This document shows, piece by piece, positions 37,948 to 47,402 of a DNA stretch of 64,000 nucleotides. Where the stretch lies: NCBI GenBank assembly GCA_900635495.1, contig LR134136.1, positions 3,844,001 to 3,908,000 on the forward strand. Direction: 5' to 3'. The notes under the pieces are model-generated. The model saw only the letters and a program-made list of their open reading frames with translations, ran no database searches and was not told the DNA's origin. Position numbers and translations under genes: made by a program. The DNA comes from Atlantibacter hermannii. Lineage in GTDB: Bacteria; Pseudomonadota; Gammaproteobacteria; Enterobacterales; Enterobacteriaceae. Position 1 is the first letter of the stretch; every line of letters starts with the position of its first letter.

Positions 37948-38925
37948 ATGCTTGATCAGCAATGCAGTGACTTATCGCAAATCGCCGTCGATTCCCCACT
38001 GATTGAATCCGTTCAAAGAACCTTAAGCGAGCAAGGACAGGCGTTAACCACGCTGTCTCAGCAGCTTGACGCCGGTCAGTACGCCGTCGCCCTGAAAATG
38101 ATGCTGGAATGTAAAGGACACGTGATCCTGTCTGGCATGGGAAAATCCGGGCATGTCGGCAGAAAAATGTCGGCCACCATGGCCTCCACCGGCACGCCCA
38201 GCTTCTTTATTCATCCCGCCGAAGCGTTTCATGGCGACCTCGGGATGATCACGCCTTACGACTTACTGATATTAATTTCCGCCAGCGGCGAAACCGATGA
38301 GATCCTTAAACTCATCCCCTCGCTGAAAAACTTCGGCAACCGCATTGTGGCCATCACCAACAACGGGCAATCCACGCTGGCAAAACATGCCGATGCGGTA
38401 CTTGAGCTGCATATGGCCAGCGAAGCCTGCCCGAATAATCTGGCACCGACCACCTCCACCACCTTAACCATGGCGATTGGCGATGCGCTGGCGATTGCGC
38501 TGATGGAAAAACGCCATTTTCGTTCTGACGATTTTGCCCGCTACCACCCCGGCGGCTCGCTGGGACGCCGACTGCTCACCCGCGTCAGCGACGTGATGAG
38601 CGACCAGGTACCCACTATCGACGCCAGCGCCGACTTCAAACAGGTCATTCAGGCCATTTCTGGCGGCTGCCAGGGTATGGTGGCAGTAACGGAACAAAAC
38701 CGCCTTGTCGGGATCATCACCGACGGCGATTTGCGCCGTTTTATGGAAAAAACAGAGAACTTCCTGCAAACCACCGCCATTTCCATGATGACCCGTCAAC
38801 CGTTGACGATAAGCCCGGCGATGATGGTGGCGGAAGCCGAAGCCATCATGCAAAAACGCCGCGTCTCATCTCTGCTGGTCACCGAAAACGACAACATCGT
38901 CGGGCTGCTGCGTATTTTTAACTAA
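37948..38925 (+). CDS. kpsF: Arabinose-5-phosphate isomerase KpsF
   Basis: Converts ribulose 5-phosphate to arabinose 5-phosphate, the first step to Kdo, needed for the capsule linker. ATG 37948 (MLDQQCSDLSQIAVDS) is chosen because AAAGGA lies 6 bases upstream; earlier ATGs at 37918 and 37942 lack spacing. 325 residues. SIS domain HVILSGMGKSGHVGRKMSAT and SASGETDE; two C-terminal CBS domains (GIITDGDLRRFME). First gene of capsule region 1. Confidence 0.94.
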   Translation: MLDQQCSDLSQIAVDSPLIESVQRTLSEQGQALTTLSQQLDAGQYAVALKMMLECKGHVILSGMGKSGHVGRKMSATMASTGTPSFFIHPAEAFHGDLGMITPYDLLILISASGETDEILKLIPSLKNFGNRIVAITNNGQSTLAKHADAVLELHMASEACPNNLAPTTSTTLTMAIGDALAIALMEKRHFRSDDFARYHPGGSLGRRLLTRVSDVMSDQVPTIDASADFKQVIQAISGGCQGMVAVTEQNRLVGIITDGDLRRFMEKTENFLQTTAISMMTRQPLTISPAMMVAEAEAIMQKRRVSSLLVTENDNIVGLLRIFN

Positions 38926-38992
38926 TGTCTTTGCGGGGGTTCCCCGCGACAAAAACCGAGCGCGACCCGCTCCTGAAGATGACGAAACTGGC

Positions 38993-40145
38993 ATGTTTAT
39001 TGAGAAAGTAAAAACCGGGTTTCCGGTAGTGAAACGCAGGCTGGCTGTAATTAATCTGGAAACTATACAGCGCCATTTGGGAAAACTCGTGGTTCTTCTG
39101 CCCATGGCGTTGTTGATTATCTATCTGGTCATTTTTTAGTCACCCCCGCTACGTCAGTGATTCTACGGTTGCGATTAAACGCGCCAGTGATATCGACGGC
39201 AGCAGCCTTAACGTCGGCCTGTTGTTAGGGGCATCCAACCCCAGCTCAGTGGAAGATGCGCTGTATCTGAAGGAGTACATCAACTCCCCGGATATGCTGG
39301 CGATCCTCGATAAACAGCTTAATTTTCATGAAGCGTTCAGCCAGAGCGGGCTGGATTTTTTCTATCATCTGCCGCATGAAGTCACAGCGGAGAAGTTCCT
39401 CGATTATTACCGGAACCGGATTTCCGTCTCCTGGGATGATAAGAACGGCCTGCTGACCATCCAGACGCAGGGTTTCACCCCGGAGTTCGCCCAACGTTTC
39501 AACAAGGCGGTGCTGAAAGAGTCCGAGCGCTTTATTAACGAGCTCTCCCACCGCATCGCCCGCGATCAGCAGCAATTTGCCGAAAGCGAAATGGAAAAAG
39601 CGCGTGCCAAACTGGATGACAGCAAGCGCATGCTGCTGACCTATCAGAACAGCAACAACGTGCTCGACCCGCAGGCCCAGGCGCTGGCCGCCAGTACGCT
39701 GGTCAACACCCTGATGGGCCAGAAAATCCAGATGGAAGCCGAGCTGCGCAATTTGCTGACCTATCTTCGTGAAGATGCGCCGCAGGTGGTCAGCGCACGT
39801 AACGCCATCGATTCGCTCGCCACCCAGATTGAAGAAGAGAAAAGCAAGATCACCGCGCCGGACGGCCACAGGCTCAACCGGATGGCGGTGGACTTTGAAG
39901 AGATCAAGTCACAGGTCGCTTTCGACACTGAAATCTACAAGCTGGCGCTGACCTCCATTGAGAAAACGCGTGTTGAAGCGGCCCGCAAACTGAAGGTGCT
40001 GTCGGTTATCAGTTCACCGCAACGTCCTGAAGAATCCCGTTTCCCGGACATCCCATACCTGCTCGCCAGCTGGCTGCTGGTCTGCGGCCTGCTGTTCGGC
40101 ACCATCAAACTGCTGCTGGCGGTTATTGAAGATCATAAAGATTAA
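38993..40145 (+). CDS. kpsE: Capsule export inner-membrane protein KpsE, frameshifted
   Basis: Polysaccharide co-polymerase-type adaptor that joins the KpsMT transporter to KpsD across the periplasm. N-terminal MFIEKVKTGFPVVKRRLAVI, first membrane helix LGKLVVLLPMALLIIYLVIF. One extra T in 39132-39137 breaks the frame immediately after it. The periplasmic coiled-coil region follows (NELSHRIARDQQQFAESEME), then a C-terminal helix YLLASWLLVCGLLFGTIKLL. Corrected length 383 (E. coli 382). 67 bp after kpsF. Confidence 0.93.
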
Positions 40146-40168
40146 GAAGAGTCATCACTGAGTTCGCT

Positions 40169-41839
40169 ATGAAATTATTAAAATGGATTTGCGTCGCCCT
40201 GGCCTGCCAGATAGCCCAGGCCACCGCCGTCGGACTCAACGCCGACCCGAACCTTACAGGCGCGCCGATGCCGGATTTACTGCCCGGCCAGAACCAACAG
40301 GCCGTTTCCAGCAGTGGTTTTGATAACACGCCGCCGCCTGCCACCGCCGCCGTGATGAGCCGCATGTTTGGCGCGCAACTGTTCACCTCGGCTACCGCCG
40401 ACAGCGGCGCCAGCATCGGCTTCAACCCGAGCTACGTGATTGGACTGGGCGATACCATTCAGATCCGTCTCTGGGGCGCATTCAGCTTTGACGGCGCGCT
40501 GACCGTCGATCCGAAGGGCAACATTTTCCTGCCCAACGTCGGCCCACTAAAAGTCGCGGGCATCACAAACGGGCAGTTGAACACGCTGGTCACCAGCAAA
40601 GTGAAAGAAGTCTATCAGGCGAACGTCAACGTCTATGCCTCGCTGGTACAGGCACAGCCGGTAAAAGTTTTCGTGACCGGCTATGTGCGTAACCCTGGCC
40701 TGTACGGCGGCGTTGCGTCCGATTCCCTGCTCTCTTACCTGAGCAAAGCGGGCGGCGTCGACAGCGATCGCGGCAGCTATGTGGATATTGTGGTGAAGCG
40801 CGGCAACCGTGTACGTTCGCAGGTTAACCTGTATGACTTCTTACTGAACGGCAACCTGGCGCTGTCGCAGTTTTCCGATGGCGATACCATCGTCGTGGGT
40901 CCGCGTCAGCATACCTTTAGCATCGAAGGCGATGTCTTCAACAGTTATGACTTTGAATTCGCCAATAGCTCGATTCCGGTTACCGAAGCCCTGAGCTGGG
41001 CGCGTCCCAAACCCGGTGCCACCCATATGACGATTATTCGCCAGCAGGGCACCATGAAGCGCAGCGAATACTTTCCGTTGAGCTCCGCCCCGGGCCGCTC
41101 CCTGCAGGATGGCGATAAGCTGGTCGTCAGCTCCGATCGCTACGCAGGCACTATTCAGGTTCGTATTGAAGGCGCGCACTCCGGCGAGCACGCGGTCGTG
41201 CTGCCTTACGGCGCGACCATGCGTCAGGTGCTGGCGCAGGTGCGCCCGAACAGTATGTCGCAGATGGACGCCATCCAGCTTTACCGTCGCTCGGTCGCGC
41301 TGCGTCAAAAAGAGATGCTCGACGTATCGTTGCAGAAACTGGAGCAGGCTTCGCTTTCCGCCCAGTCCTCTACCCAGGAAGAAGCGCGCCTGCGTATGCA
41401 GGAAGCGCAACTGGTTAGCCGTTTCGTCGCCAAAGCCCGCACCGTGGTGCCGAAAGGCGAAGTGGTGCTGAATGAGAAAAACATTGATTCGGTGCTGCTG
41501 GAAGATGGCGATGTGATCAGCATTCCGGAGAAAACGTCGCTGGTGATGGTCCACGGGGAAGTTCTGTTCCCGAACGCCGTGAGCTGGGAAAAAGGGCTCG
41601 ATCCGGAAGAGTACATCGAGAAATGCGGTGGTCTGACACAGAAGTCGGGTAACTCGAAAATCATCGTGATCCGCCAGAACGGCGAGGCGCTGAACGCCGA
41701 TGACGTGAAAGAGATGCGTCCGGGCGATGAGATTATGGTGTTACCGAAGTACGACTCGAAGAACATCGAGGTATCCCGCGGTATTTCCACCATTCTGTAT
41801 CAACTGGCAGTAGCGGCAAAAGTCATTCTGACGCTGTAA
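40169..41839 (+). CDS. kpsD: Capsule export protein KpsD
   Basis: Periplasmic/outer-membrane polysaccharide export protein of the Wza-related OPX family. 556 residues with signal peptide MKLLKWICVALACQIAQATA. Poly_export domain LGDTIQIRLWGAFSFDGALT and SLBB-type repeats (VTGYVRNPGLYGGVASDSLL). Frame intact. Lies between kpsE and kpsC; the gene that normally follows, kpsU, is absent. Confidence 0.96.
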   Translation: MKLLKWICVALACQIAQATAVGLNADPNLTGAPMPDLLPGQNQQAVSSSGFDNTPPPATAAVMSRMFGAQLFTSATADSGASIGFNPSYVIGLGDTIQIRLWGAFSFDGALTVDPKGNIFLPNVGPLKVAGITNGQLNTLVTSKVKEVYQANVNVYASLVQAQPVKVFVTGYVRNPGLYGGVASDSLLSYLSKAGGVDSDRGSYVDIVVKRGNRVRSQVNLYDFLLNGNLALSQFSDGDTIVVGPRQHTFSIEGDVFNSYDFEFANSSIPVTEALSWARPKPGATHMTIIRQQGTMKRSEYFPLSSAPGRSLQDGDKLVVSSDRYAGTIQVRIEGAHSGEHAVVLPYGATMRQVLAQVRPNSMSQMDAIQLYRRSVALRQKEMLDVSLQKLEQASLSAQSSTQEEARLRMQEAQLVSRFVAKARTVVPKGEVVLNEKNIDSVLLEDGDVISIPEKTSLVMVHGEVLFPNAVSWEKGLDPEEYIEKCGGLTQKSGNSKIIVIRQNGEALNADDVKEMRPGDEIMVLPKYDSKNIEVSRGISTILYQLAVAAKVILTL

Positions 41840-41889
41840 TCATCGGCCCTGCTCATACGTGGGCAGGGTTATTCAGGGAGAGAGAAACG

Positions 41890-43913
41890 GTGTTAGGTAT
41901 TTTTTCCGGGGGTATCTGGCGCATTCCGTTTCGTGAAAGCTTCATTCCCGGCCCCCACCAAAAATTGTCGTCACAGCGTCCCATACCGCCAGGCATTGAT
42001 GCCGTCGCGGTATGGGGTTACCGCCCAAGCGCCCATAAACCTGCTCTCCTGGCCGAGGCCGCGGGGCTGCCCGTGGTGCGTCTTGAAGATGGTTTTATTC
42101 GTTCGCTGGGGCTTGGCGTTAACGGCTGTGCGCCGTTGTCGATGGTGGTCGACGATCGGAGTATGTATTACGACGCATCGACGCCCAGCGCGCTTGAATC
42201 TCTTATTCAGGATACCGCCAGCAATGCGCCGCTGTTTGACGACGCACGCCAACTGATGGCCGACATCGTTCGCTACGATCTCTCCAAATATAACCAGGCC
42301 GCGCCCTGGGTTGCCGACGACGCGGCCGGAAAACAGATTCTGGTGGTGGATCAAACCGCCGGGGATGTGTCCGTCAGTAAGGGCAATGCCGATGCGTCCA
42401 GTTTCGACGCCATGCTGGAGACGGCGCGGCAAGAGCACCCTGACGCCCGCATTCTGGTCAAGGTTCACCCGGACGTCCTGTGCGGCAAAAAAGCAGGCTA
42501 TTTCGCCAGTTTGCGAAACGACGCGCAGATCCAGCTCGTCGCCCGTGACGTCAGCCCGCAGTCGCTGCTGCGCCATGTGGATAAGGTCTATGTGGTGACA
42601 TCGCAATATGGCTTTGAGGCGCTGCTCGCCGGTAAGCCTGTGGTCTGCTTCGGCCAGCCCTGGTACGCCGGATGGGGCCTCACCGACGATCGCCATGCCG
42701 GTGCGGCGGCGCTTGCCGCGCGCCGTCAGCCCGCGCCACTGGAGAGTCTATTCGCCGCCGCCTATCTGCGATACACCCGCTACCGCTGCCCGGTAAGCGG
42801 CGCGCCCACGGATTTACGCACCGTCATCGACTGGCTGGTTTTACAGCGTCGCCATAATCTTGCCCGCAGTGGCCATCTCTGGGCACCCGGCCTGAGCTTA
42901 TGGAAATGCTCGGTACTGAAACCCTTTCTCAAAACCGCTGAAAACCAGCTTACTTTTTCGAAGCGCGATAAAGGCGCAACGGCGATGGTGGTCTGGGGTA
43001 CCCGTGGCGAAGAGAAGTGGCAGGCGCAGGCGGCACAAAAATCCCTGCCGGTATGGCGGATGGAAGACGGCTATATCCGCTCGTCAGGTCTGGGCTCGGA
43101 TCTGATGGCCCGCTGTCGCTGGTGCTGGATAAAACCGGGATCTATTACGACGCCCGCCGCCCCAGCGATCTGGAAAATTTGCTTAACGCCAGTGCACTCA
43201 ACCCGGCGCAAACCGAACGGGCTCAGGCGCTGCGCCACAGCCTGGTGGCGCATAAATTGAGTAAATATAACCTCGGCGGCGCATGGCAGCTTCCCGCTGA
43301 CGCCGCTGGTAAACGCGTACTGCTGGTGCCCGGCCAGGTGGAGGATGACGCGTCAATCATCACCGGTACGTTATCCATCAACACGAACCGCGACTTGCTG
43401 CGTACCGTGCGCGAACGGAACCCCGCAGCGTTTATCGTCTATAAACCCCATCCCGACGTGGTGGTGGGTAATCGTAAAGGCGACATCGCGCCGCATGAAC
43501 AGGCGTTATGGGCCGATTGTGAAGCGCGGGATGCCGACATCATCCAGTGCATCCAGTTAGCCGACGAGGTGCATACGATGACTTCGCTTTCGGGCTTCGA
43601 AGCATTACTGCACGGCAAACCGGTGTACTGCTACGGCATGCCGTTCTACGCAGGCTGGGGACTTACCCACGACGAGCATACGCTGACACGCAGGACGCGC
43701 CAGCTCCGTCTGGAGGACCTGATTTATCAGGCGCTAATTGCTTATCCCACGTATATCCATCCGGTACGCCAGGAGCCGATGACGGTGGAAGAAGCGGTAA
43801 CGCTGTTAAGCAACATGCCGCGTGGAGAGATGAGGGCCGAGAATAAAAAGCTCAGCCGGTTAAGCCGCCAAATCCGCAAGGCGAAGATGTTTTACCAGGT
43901 GAAGTTTGGTTAA
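41890..43913 (+). CDS. kpsC: Beta-Kdo glycosyltransferase KpsC, frameshifted
   Basis: Dual retaining beta-Kdo transferase that extends the Kdo linker on lyso-phosphatidylglycerol. GTG start at 41890 after AGGGAGAG. Two homologous halves: VVRLEDGFIRSLGLGVNGCA and VWRMEDGYIRSSGLGSDLMA, each with a VHP/KPHPD-type motif (LVKVHPDVLCG, VYKPHPDVVVG). One C missing at 43109-43111 breaks the second half. Corrected length 674 (E. coli about 675). Three bases separate its stop from an early kpsS ATG. Confidence 0.94.
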
Positions 43914-43940
43914 CGCATGGGTGCGTTTCAGGGACAGCAA

Positions 43941-45212
43941 ATGCAAAACACAACCGTCAAAACACTCCTTTCCGGGAAGCGTTACCTGCTGCTTCAGGGG
44001 CCAATGGGGCCCTTTTTCCACGATCTGGCTAACTGGCTGGAAAGCCTGGAGCGCGAAGCAGTTAATGTGGTGTTTAATGGCGGCGACCGCTATTACTGTC
44101 GCGATCGTTCGTATCTGACGTTTACCCAGACGCCAAAGGAATTCGCCAGTTGGCTGAAGGCGACCTGGCAGGACTACCCTTTCGATACCATTCTCTGTTT
44201 CGGCGACTGTCGTGCGTTACATGTCGTCGCGAAACGCTGGGCACAGGCCAAAGGCGTACGGTTTATGGCCTTCGAAGAAGGTTATCTACGCCCGCACTTT
44301 ATTACCGTAGAAGAAGGCGGGGTAAATGCTTACTCCTCCCTGCCGCGCAATCCGGAATTCTATCGCAGCCTTCCGAAGCAACCGCCTGCGAAAGTAGAAG
44401 CGCTGAAACCCTCCGCGAAACGGCGTATCTGGCATGCAAGCTGGTATTATCTGGTGAGCTGGCGTTACCGTTCAGACTTCCCCCGCTACCGTCATCACAA
44501 ACCGTTTTCGCCCTGGTATGAAGCTCGTTGCTGGATCCGGGCGGCATGGCGCAAGCAATGGTATAAGTTCAGAGAGCGCAACGTGCTGCCGCGCCTGCAA
44601 ACCGAGCTCGATCAAAAATATTATCTGGCGATTTTGCAGGTTTATAACGACAGCCAGATCCGCCATCACAGTCCGTATGAGGACGTGCGTAATTATATTA
44701 ATGATGTGATGTACTCGTTCGCCCGGAAAGCGCCAGCCGACATGCATCTGGTGATCAAGCACCACCCGATGGATCGCGGACATCGCCTGTACGGGCCGCT
44801 GATTAAAAAGCTCGGCAAAACCTATGGCGTTCAGGATAGGGTGATTTATATTCACGACCAGCCTATGCCAGCCGTATTGACTCATGCTAAGGCGGTAGTG
44901 ACGATAAACAGTACTGCGGGGCTCTCAGCGCTGGTGCATAACAAACCGCTGAAAGTGATGGGCCGGGCCCTGTACGACATAAAAGGATTAACGTATCAGG
45001 GCCATTTGCATCAGTTCTGGAATGCCGACTTTACGCCGGATATGAAACTGTTTAAGAAGTTTAGAGAGTATTTACTGGAGAATACGCAGGTTAATGCGGT
45101 TTATTATGGATTTAATAAGAAAGATAATTTTTCTTTAATGAATCAAACTAAATTAAACGAAGCCAATGCAAATGAAGCCAACGAATTTAAACAGTATAAA
45201 AGCTACAGCTAA
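43941..45212 (+). CDS. kpsS: Beta-Kdo glycosyltransferase KpsS with AT-rich C-terminal tail
   Basis: Adds the first Kdo of the capsule linker. ATG 43941 (MQNTTVKTLLSGKRYLLLQG) has AGGGA 6 bases upstream and matches the family start; an ATG at 43917 adds 8 residues and is second choice. Core motifs FEEGYLRPHFITVEEGGVNA and VIKHHPMDRGHRLY. After VNAVYYG the protein runs on about 35 residues of Asn/Lys/Glu-rich sequence absent from E. coli KpsS, where base composition drops sharply. Its stop overlaps the converging acyltransferase stop. Confidence 0.94.
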   Translation: MQNTTVKTLLSGKRYLLLQGPMGPFFHDLANWLESLEREAVNVVFNGGDRYYCRDRSYLTFTQTPKEFASWLKATWQDYPFDTILCFGDCRALHVVAKRWAQAKGVRFMAFEEGYLRPHFITVEEGGVNAYSSLPRNPEFYRSLPKQPPAKVEALKPSAKRRIWHASWYYLVSWRYRSDFPRYRHHKPFSPWYEARCWIRAAWRKQWYKFRERNVLPRLQTELDQKYYLAILQVYNDSQIRHHSPYEDVRNYINDVMYSFARKAPADMHLVIKHHPMDRGHRLYGPLIKKLGKTYGVQDRVIYIHDQPMPAVLTHAKAVVTINSTAGLSALVHNKPLKVMGRALYDIKGLTYQGHLHQFWNADFTPDMKLFKKFREYLLENTQVNAVYYGFNKKDNFSLMNQTKLNEANANEANEFKQYKSYS

Positions 45213-45991
45213 TTGTTGATAGATGATAACTGTTCAATGATTTTCTTGGACTTTTCATCAAATTCATCTCTGGTTCGACACCAAGAGATATTAGACTTTA
45301 TGACTCTAGCAGGAACGCCAACTGCTAGCGAGAACGGAGGGATTGTTTTTGTAACAGTTGAAGTAGCACCAATAACTGAGCCTTTACCAACATAGGATCC
45401 GGGCATAATTGTAACCCTGCGCCCGATCCAAACATATGAACTTATTTTGGTGATTTTATCTCCAGAATTGATAACTTCATTATTAGTTAAATCAATAATT
45501 GCATGTGCATCATGCCCCTGGATAATGACTTCTTCAGAAAAAAGACACCTTCTGCCAATATAAATTCCATTGCCATGTATTTGATACCGTGTACCATGGC
45601 AAGTGACATCATCACCTAGTACCAATACGGAATCAGCGTTAATTATTCTAGCCTCAAAAGATCCTTTAAAATTGTGTCCTATAATAATTCTCCCTCCAGA
45701 ACTTCTTGTTCTGACATTAATAACCCCAGTTCTACTAAGCAAAAATATTTGCGTATCAGTTAAGGGAGACGGGCTCCAATTATGAACATTAATAAATTTC
45801 TTTTTATTAAGACTGAAATATGTGTAATCTGATTTTTTAATATACAAATAATTATTCTCTCCAATATTACCTTGTAACTCAAGGCCGGAAAATTCGTGAA
45901 AAGGAATTCTCACTACTTCTGCATCCATTGTCTCTTTTGTAAAAAATTCTTTCGAAACAACTGAACTATCAAAAAAATTTCTAATATTCAT
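45209..45991 (-). CDS. Left-handed beta-helix (hexapeptide) acyltransferase, capsule region 2
   Basis: 260 residues. Hexapeptide-repeat coil from about 95 to 232, with candidate catalytic His160/His163 in VIIQGHDAHAI and the typical end VWIGRRVTIMPGSYVGKGSV then FSLAVGVPARVIK. Most likely an O-acetyltransferase that decorates the capsule repeat unit. AT-rich codon use unlike kpsFEDCS. Last gene of the leftward capsule operon, 30 bp after the GT92-like gene; its stop overlaps that of kpsS. Confidence 0.85.
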   Translation of the reverse strand: MNIRNFFDSSVVSKEFFTKETMDAEVVRIPFHEFSGLELQGNIGENNYLYIKKSDYTYFSLNKKKFINVHNWSPSPLTDTQIFLLSRTGVINVRTRSSGGRIIIGHNFKGSFEARIINADSVLVLGDDVTCHGTRYQIHGNGIYIGRRCLFSEEVIIQGHDAHAIIDLTNNEVINSGDKITKISSYVWIGRRVTIMPGSYVGKGSVIGATSTVTKTIPPFSLAVGVPARVIKSNISWCRTRDEFDEKSKKIIEQLSSINN

Positions 45992-46021
45992 ATTTATCCC
46001 ATTATAAATTTTTTATTAATC

Positions 46022-47383
46022 TTAAATGATATTTTTTGGTAAGAATTTTCGATAATTGGAATTTTTAGAAACGAATTCCAATAATTCCGAAGCATTACCA
46101 CTTTCTATATAATTTAACATGTGATTGATAAAAAATTTGTGTTTAAGGTATTTATTAAATATCAAAGCGCGTGCTATATAAGTATTTTTTGGATCTATAC
46201 CATGTCCTACCAATGACACAAAACTTGAAAATATATGTTCTTCAGCTGAAGGAAAATGTTCACATAGCAATTTGAATTTTTGATTCAGATCTGAAAAATG
46301 CTGCGGTTTAATTGTGGTGCTTACCCCAGTTCCAACAAGTGTTAAATTAATATTATCAATTTTAGGTGAAAACCATTTGAGTTTAAAAATAAAAGGTGTG
46401 TTATTGTTACCAAGCGATTCAACTTTAATTTTGAACTCAAGTTCGGAATTAATAATTAAATTTAATATAACTACTCCTTCAAAAGCACCCTCAACCACTC
46501 CAAAAATCCAATCATTTGTTAAATCAATTACCTTTATCTTTAACTGATTGAATCGAGTTGAAAGACCTTCTAATGAAGCATCTATGGATTGAATTATAGA
46601 GTATATCCCAGCGGATAATGCCTTAGCTTTTAGATTCACCCTTGTTTGCTTCGAATACAACTCATATTCATCTGTATGTCGCTTTTCGAGCGTTGGTCTA
46701 TCAGCCTTAGGGAGGCTACGGCGCTTAATCCATTCCCCTTTAGATTTTGTATAATAATAATATATTACTGCACCATCTTCGTTGTTATTTATGACCCAAT
46801 GAGGATGTATTTCATGCCAACTCGCTGGTGTAAGATCACCCGCAACATACTCCCCAGAGATTAAATCACAAATATGGGTACGCATATTCTGTACGCATGA
46901 TGGTCGGAAAATGGTTTTTACAACATTTGATACCGATTCATCGCAGTTTATGAATCTGTCAACAACCAACTCATTCTTATAATCCTCCTGCCCACCAGAC
47001 CCAAAAATAAGCCAAGGAATGGCAATTGCCCCTATATGAGGATTATCATGCAGAGCATGTTTTAAAAAAAGTTTTACATTATAATCAGGAACGATTAGGA
47101 GCTCATCAAGATCACATATAAGAACGAAGTCATAGTCTGAACTAAAATTATTTATAAAATGTGAGTATGCAGATCTCTGAGGGGGTACACCCTCTATTCT
47201 TGGCCAAAAAACGCGTTTAATAATATTTTCAGCATCTAGCGCCAGCATTAACTCGCTAGTACCATCATTGCTTAAGTTGTCATAGATAAAAATATCATCA
47301 AAGCCGACTAACTTGTAAAATGAAACCCATTCTTTCAAGTATAAATATTCATTACGGCAAATTGCACAAACTGCTATTTTCAT
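46022..47383 (-). CDS. GT92/DUF23-like glycosyltransferase with extra C-terminal domain
   Basis: 453 residues. The N-terminal 230 or so show the family signature: RNEYLYLKEWVSFYKLVGFD (10-29), IYDNLSNDGT (33-42) and the metal-binding CDLDE (D91, D93), then PQRSAYSHF. Residues from about 270 onward form a domain I do not recognise. Probably adds one sugar of the capsule repeat at the cytoplasmic face. AT-rich; 19 bp after the Stealth gene. Confidence 0.85.
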   Translation of the reverse strand: MKIAVCAICRNEYLYLKEWVSFYKLVGFDDIFIYDNLSNDGTSELMLALDAENIIKRVFWPRIEGVPPQRSAYSHFINNFSSDYDFVLICDLDELLIVPDYNVKLFLKHALHDNPHIGAIAIPWLIFGSGGQEDYKNELVVDRFINCDESVSNVVKTIFRPSCVQNMRTHICDLISGEYVAGDLTPASWHEIHPHWVINNNEDGAVIYYYYTKSKGEWIKRRSLPKADRPTLEKRHTDEYELYSKQTRVNLKAKALSAGIYSIIQSIDASLEGLSTRFNQLKIKVIDLTNDWIFGVVEGAFEGVVILNLIINSELEFKIKVESLGNNNTPFIFKLKWFSPKIDNINLTLVGTGVSTTIKPQHFSDLNQKFKLLCEHFPSAEEHIFSSFVSLVGHGIDPKNTYIARALIFNKYLKHKFFINHMLNYIESGNASELLEFVSKNSNYRKFLPKNII

Positions 47384-47402
47384 TAATCTGCACCGTTTAT
47401 TT

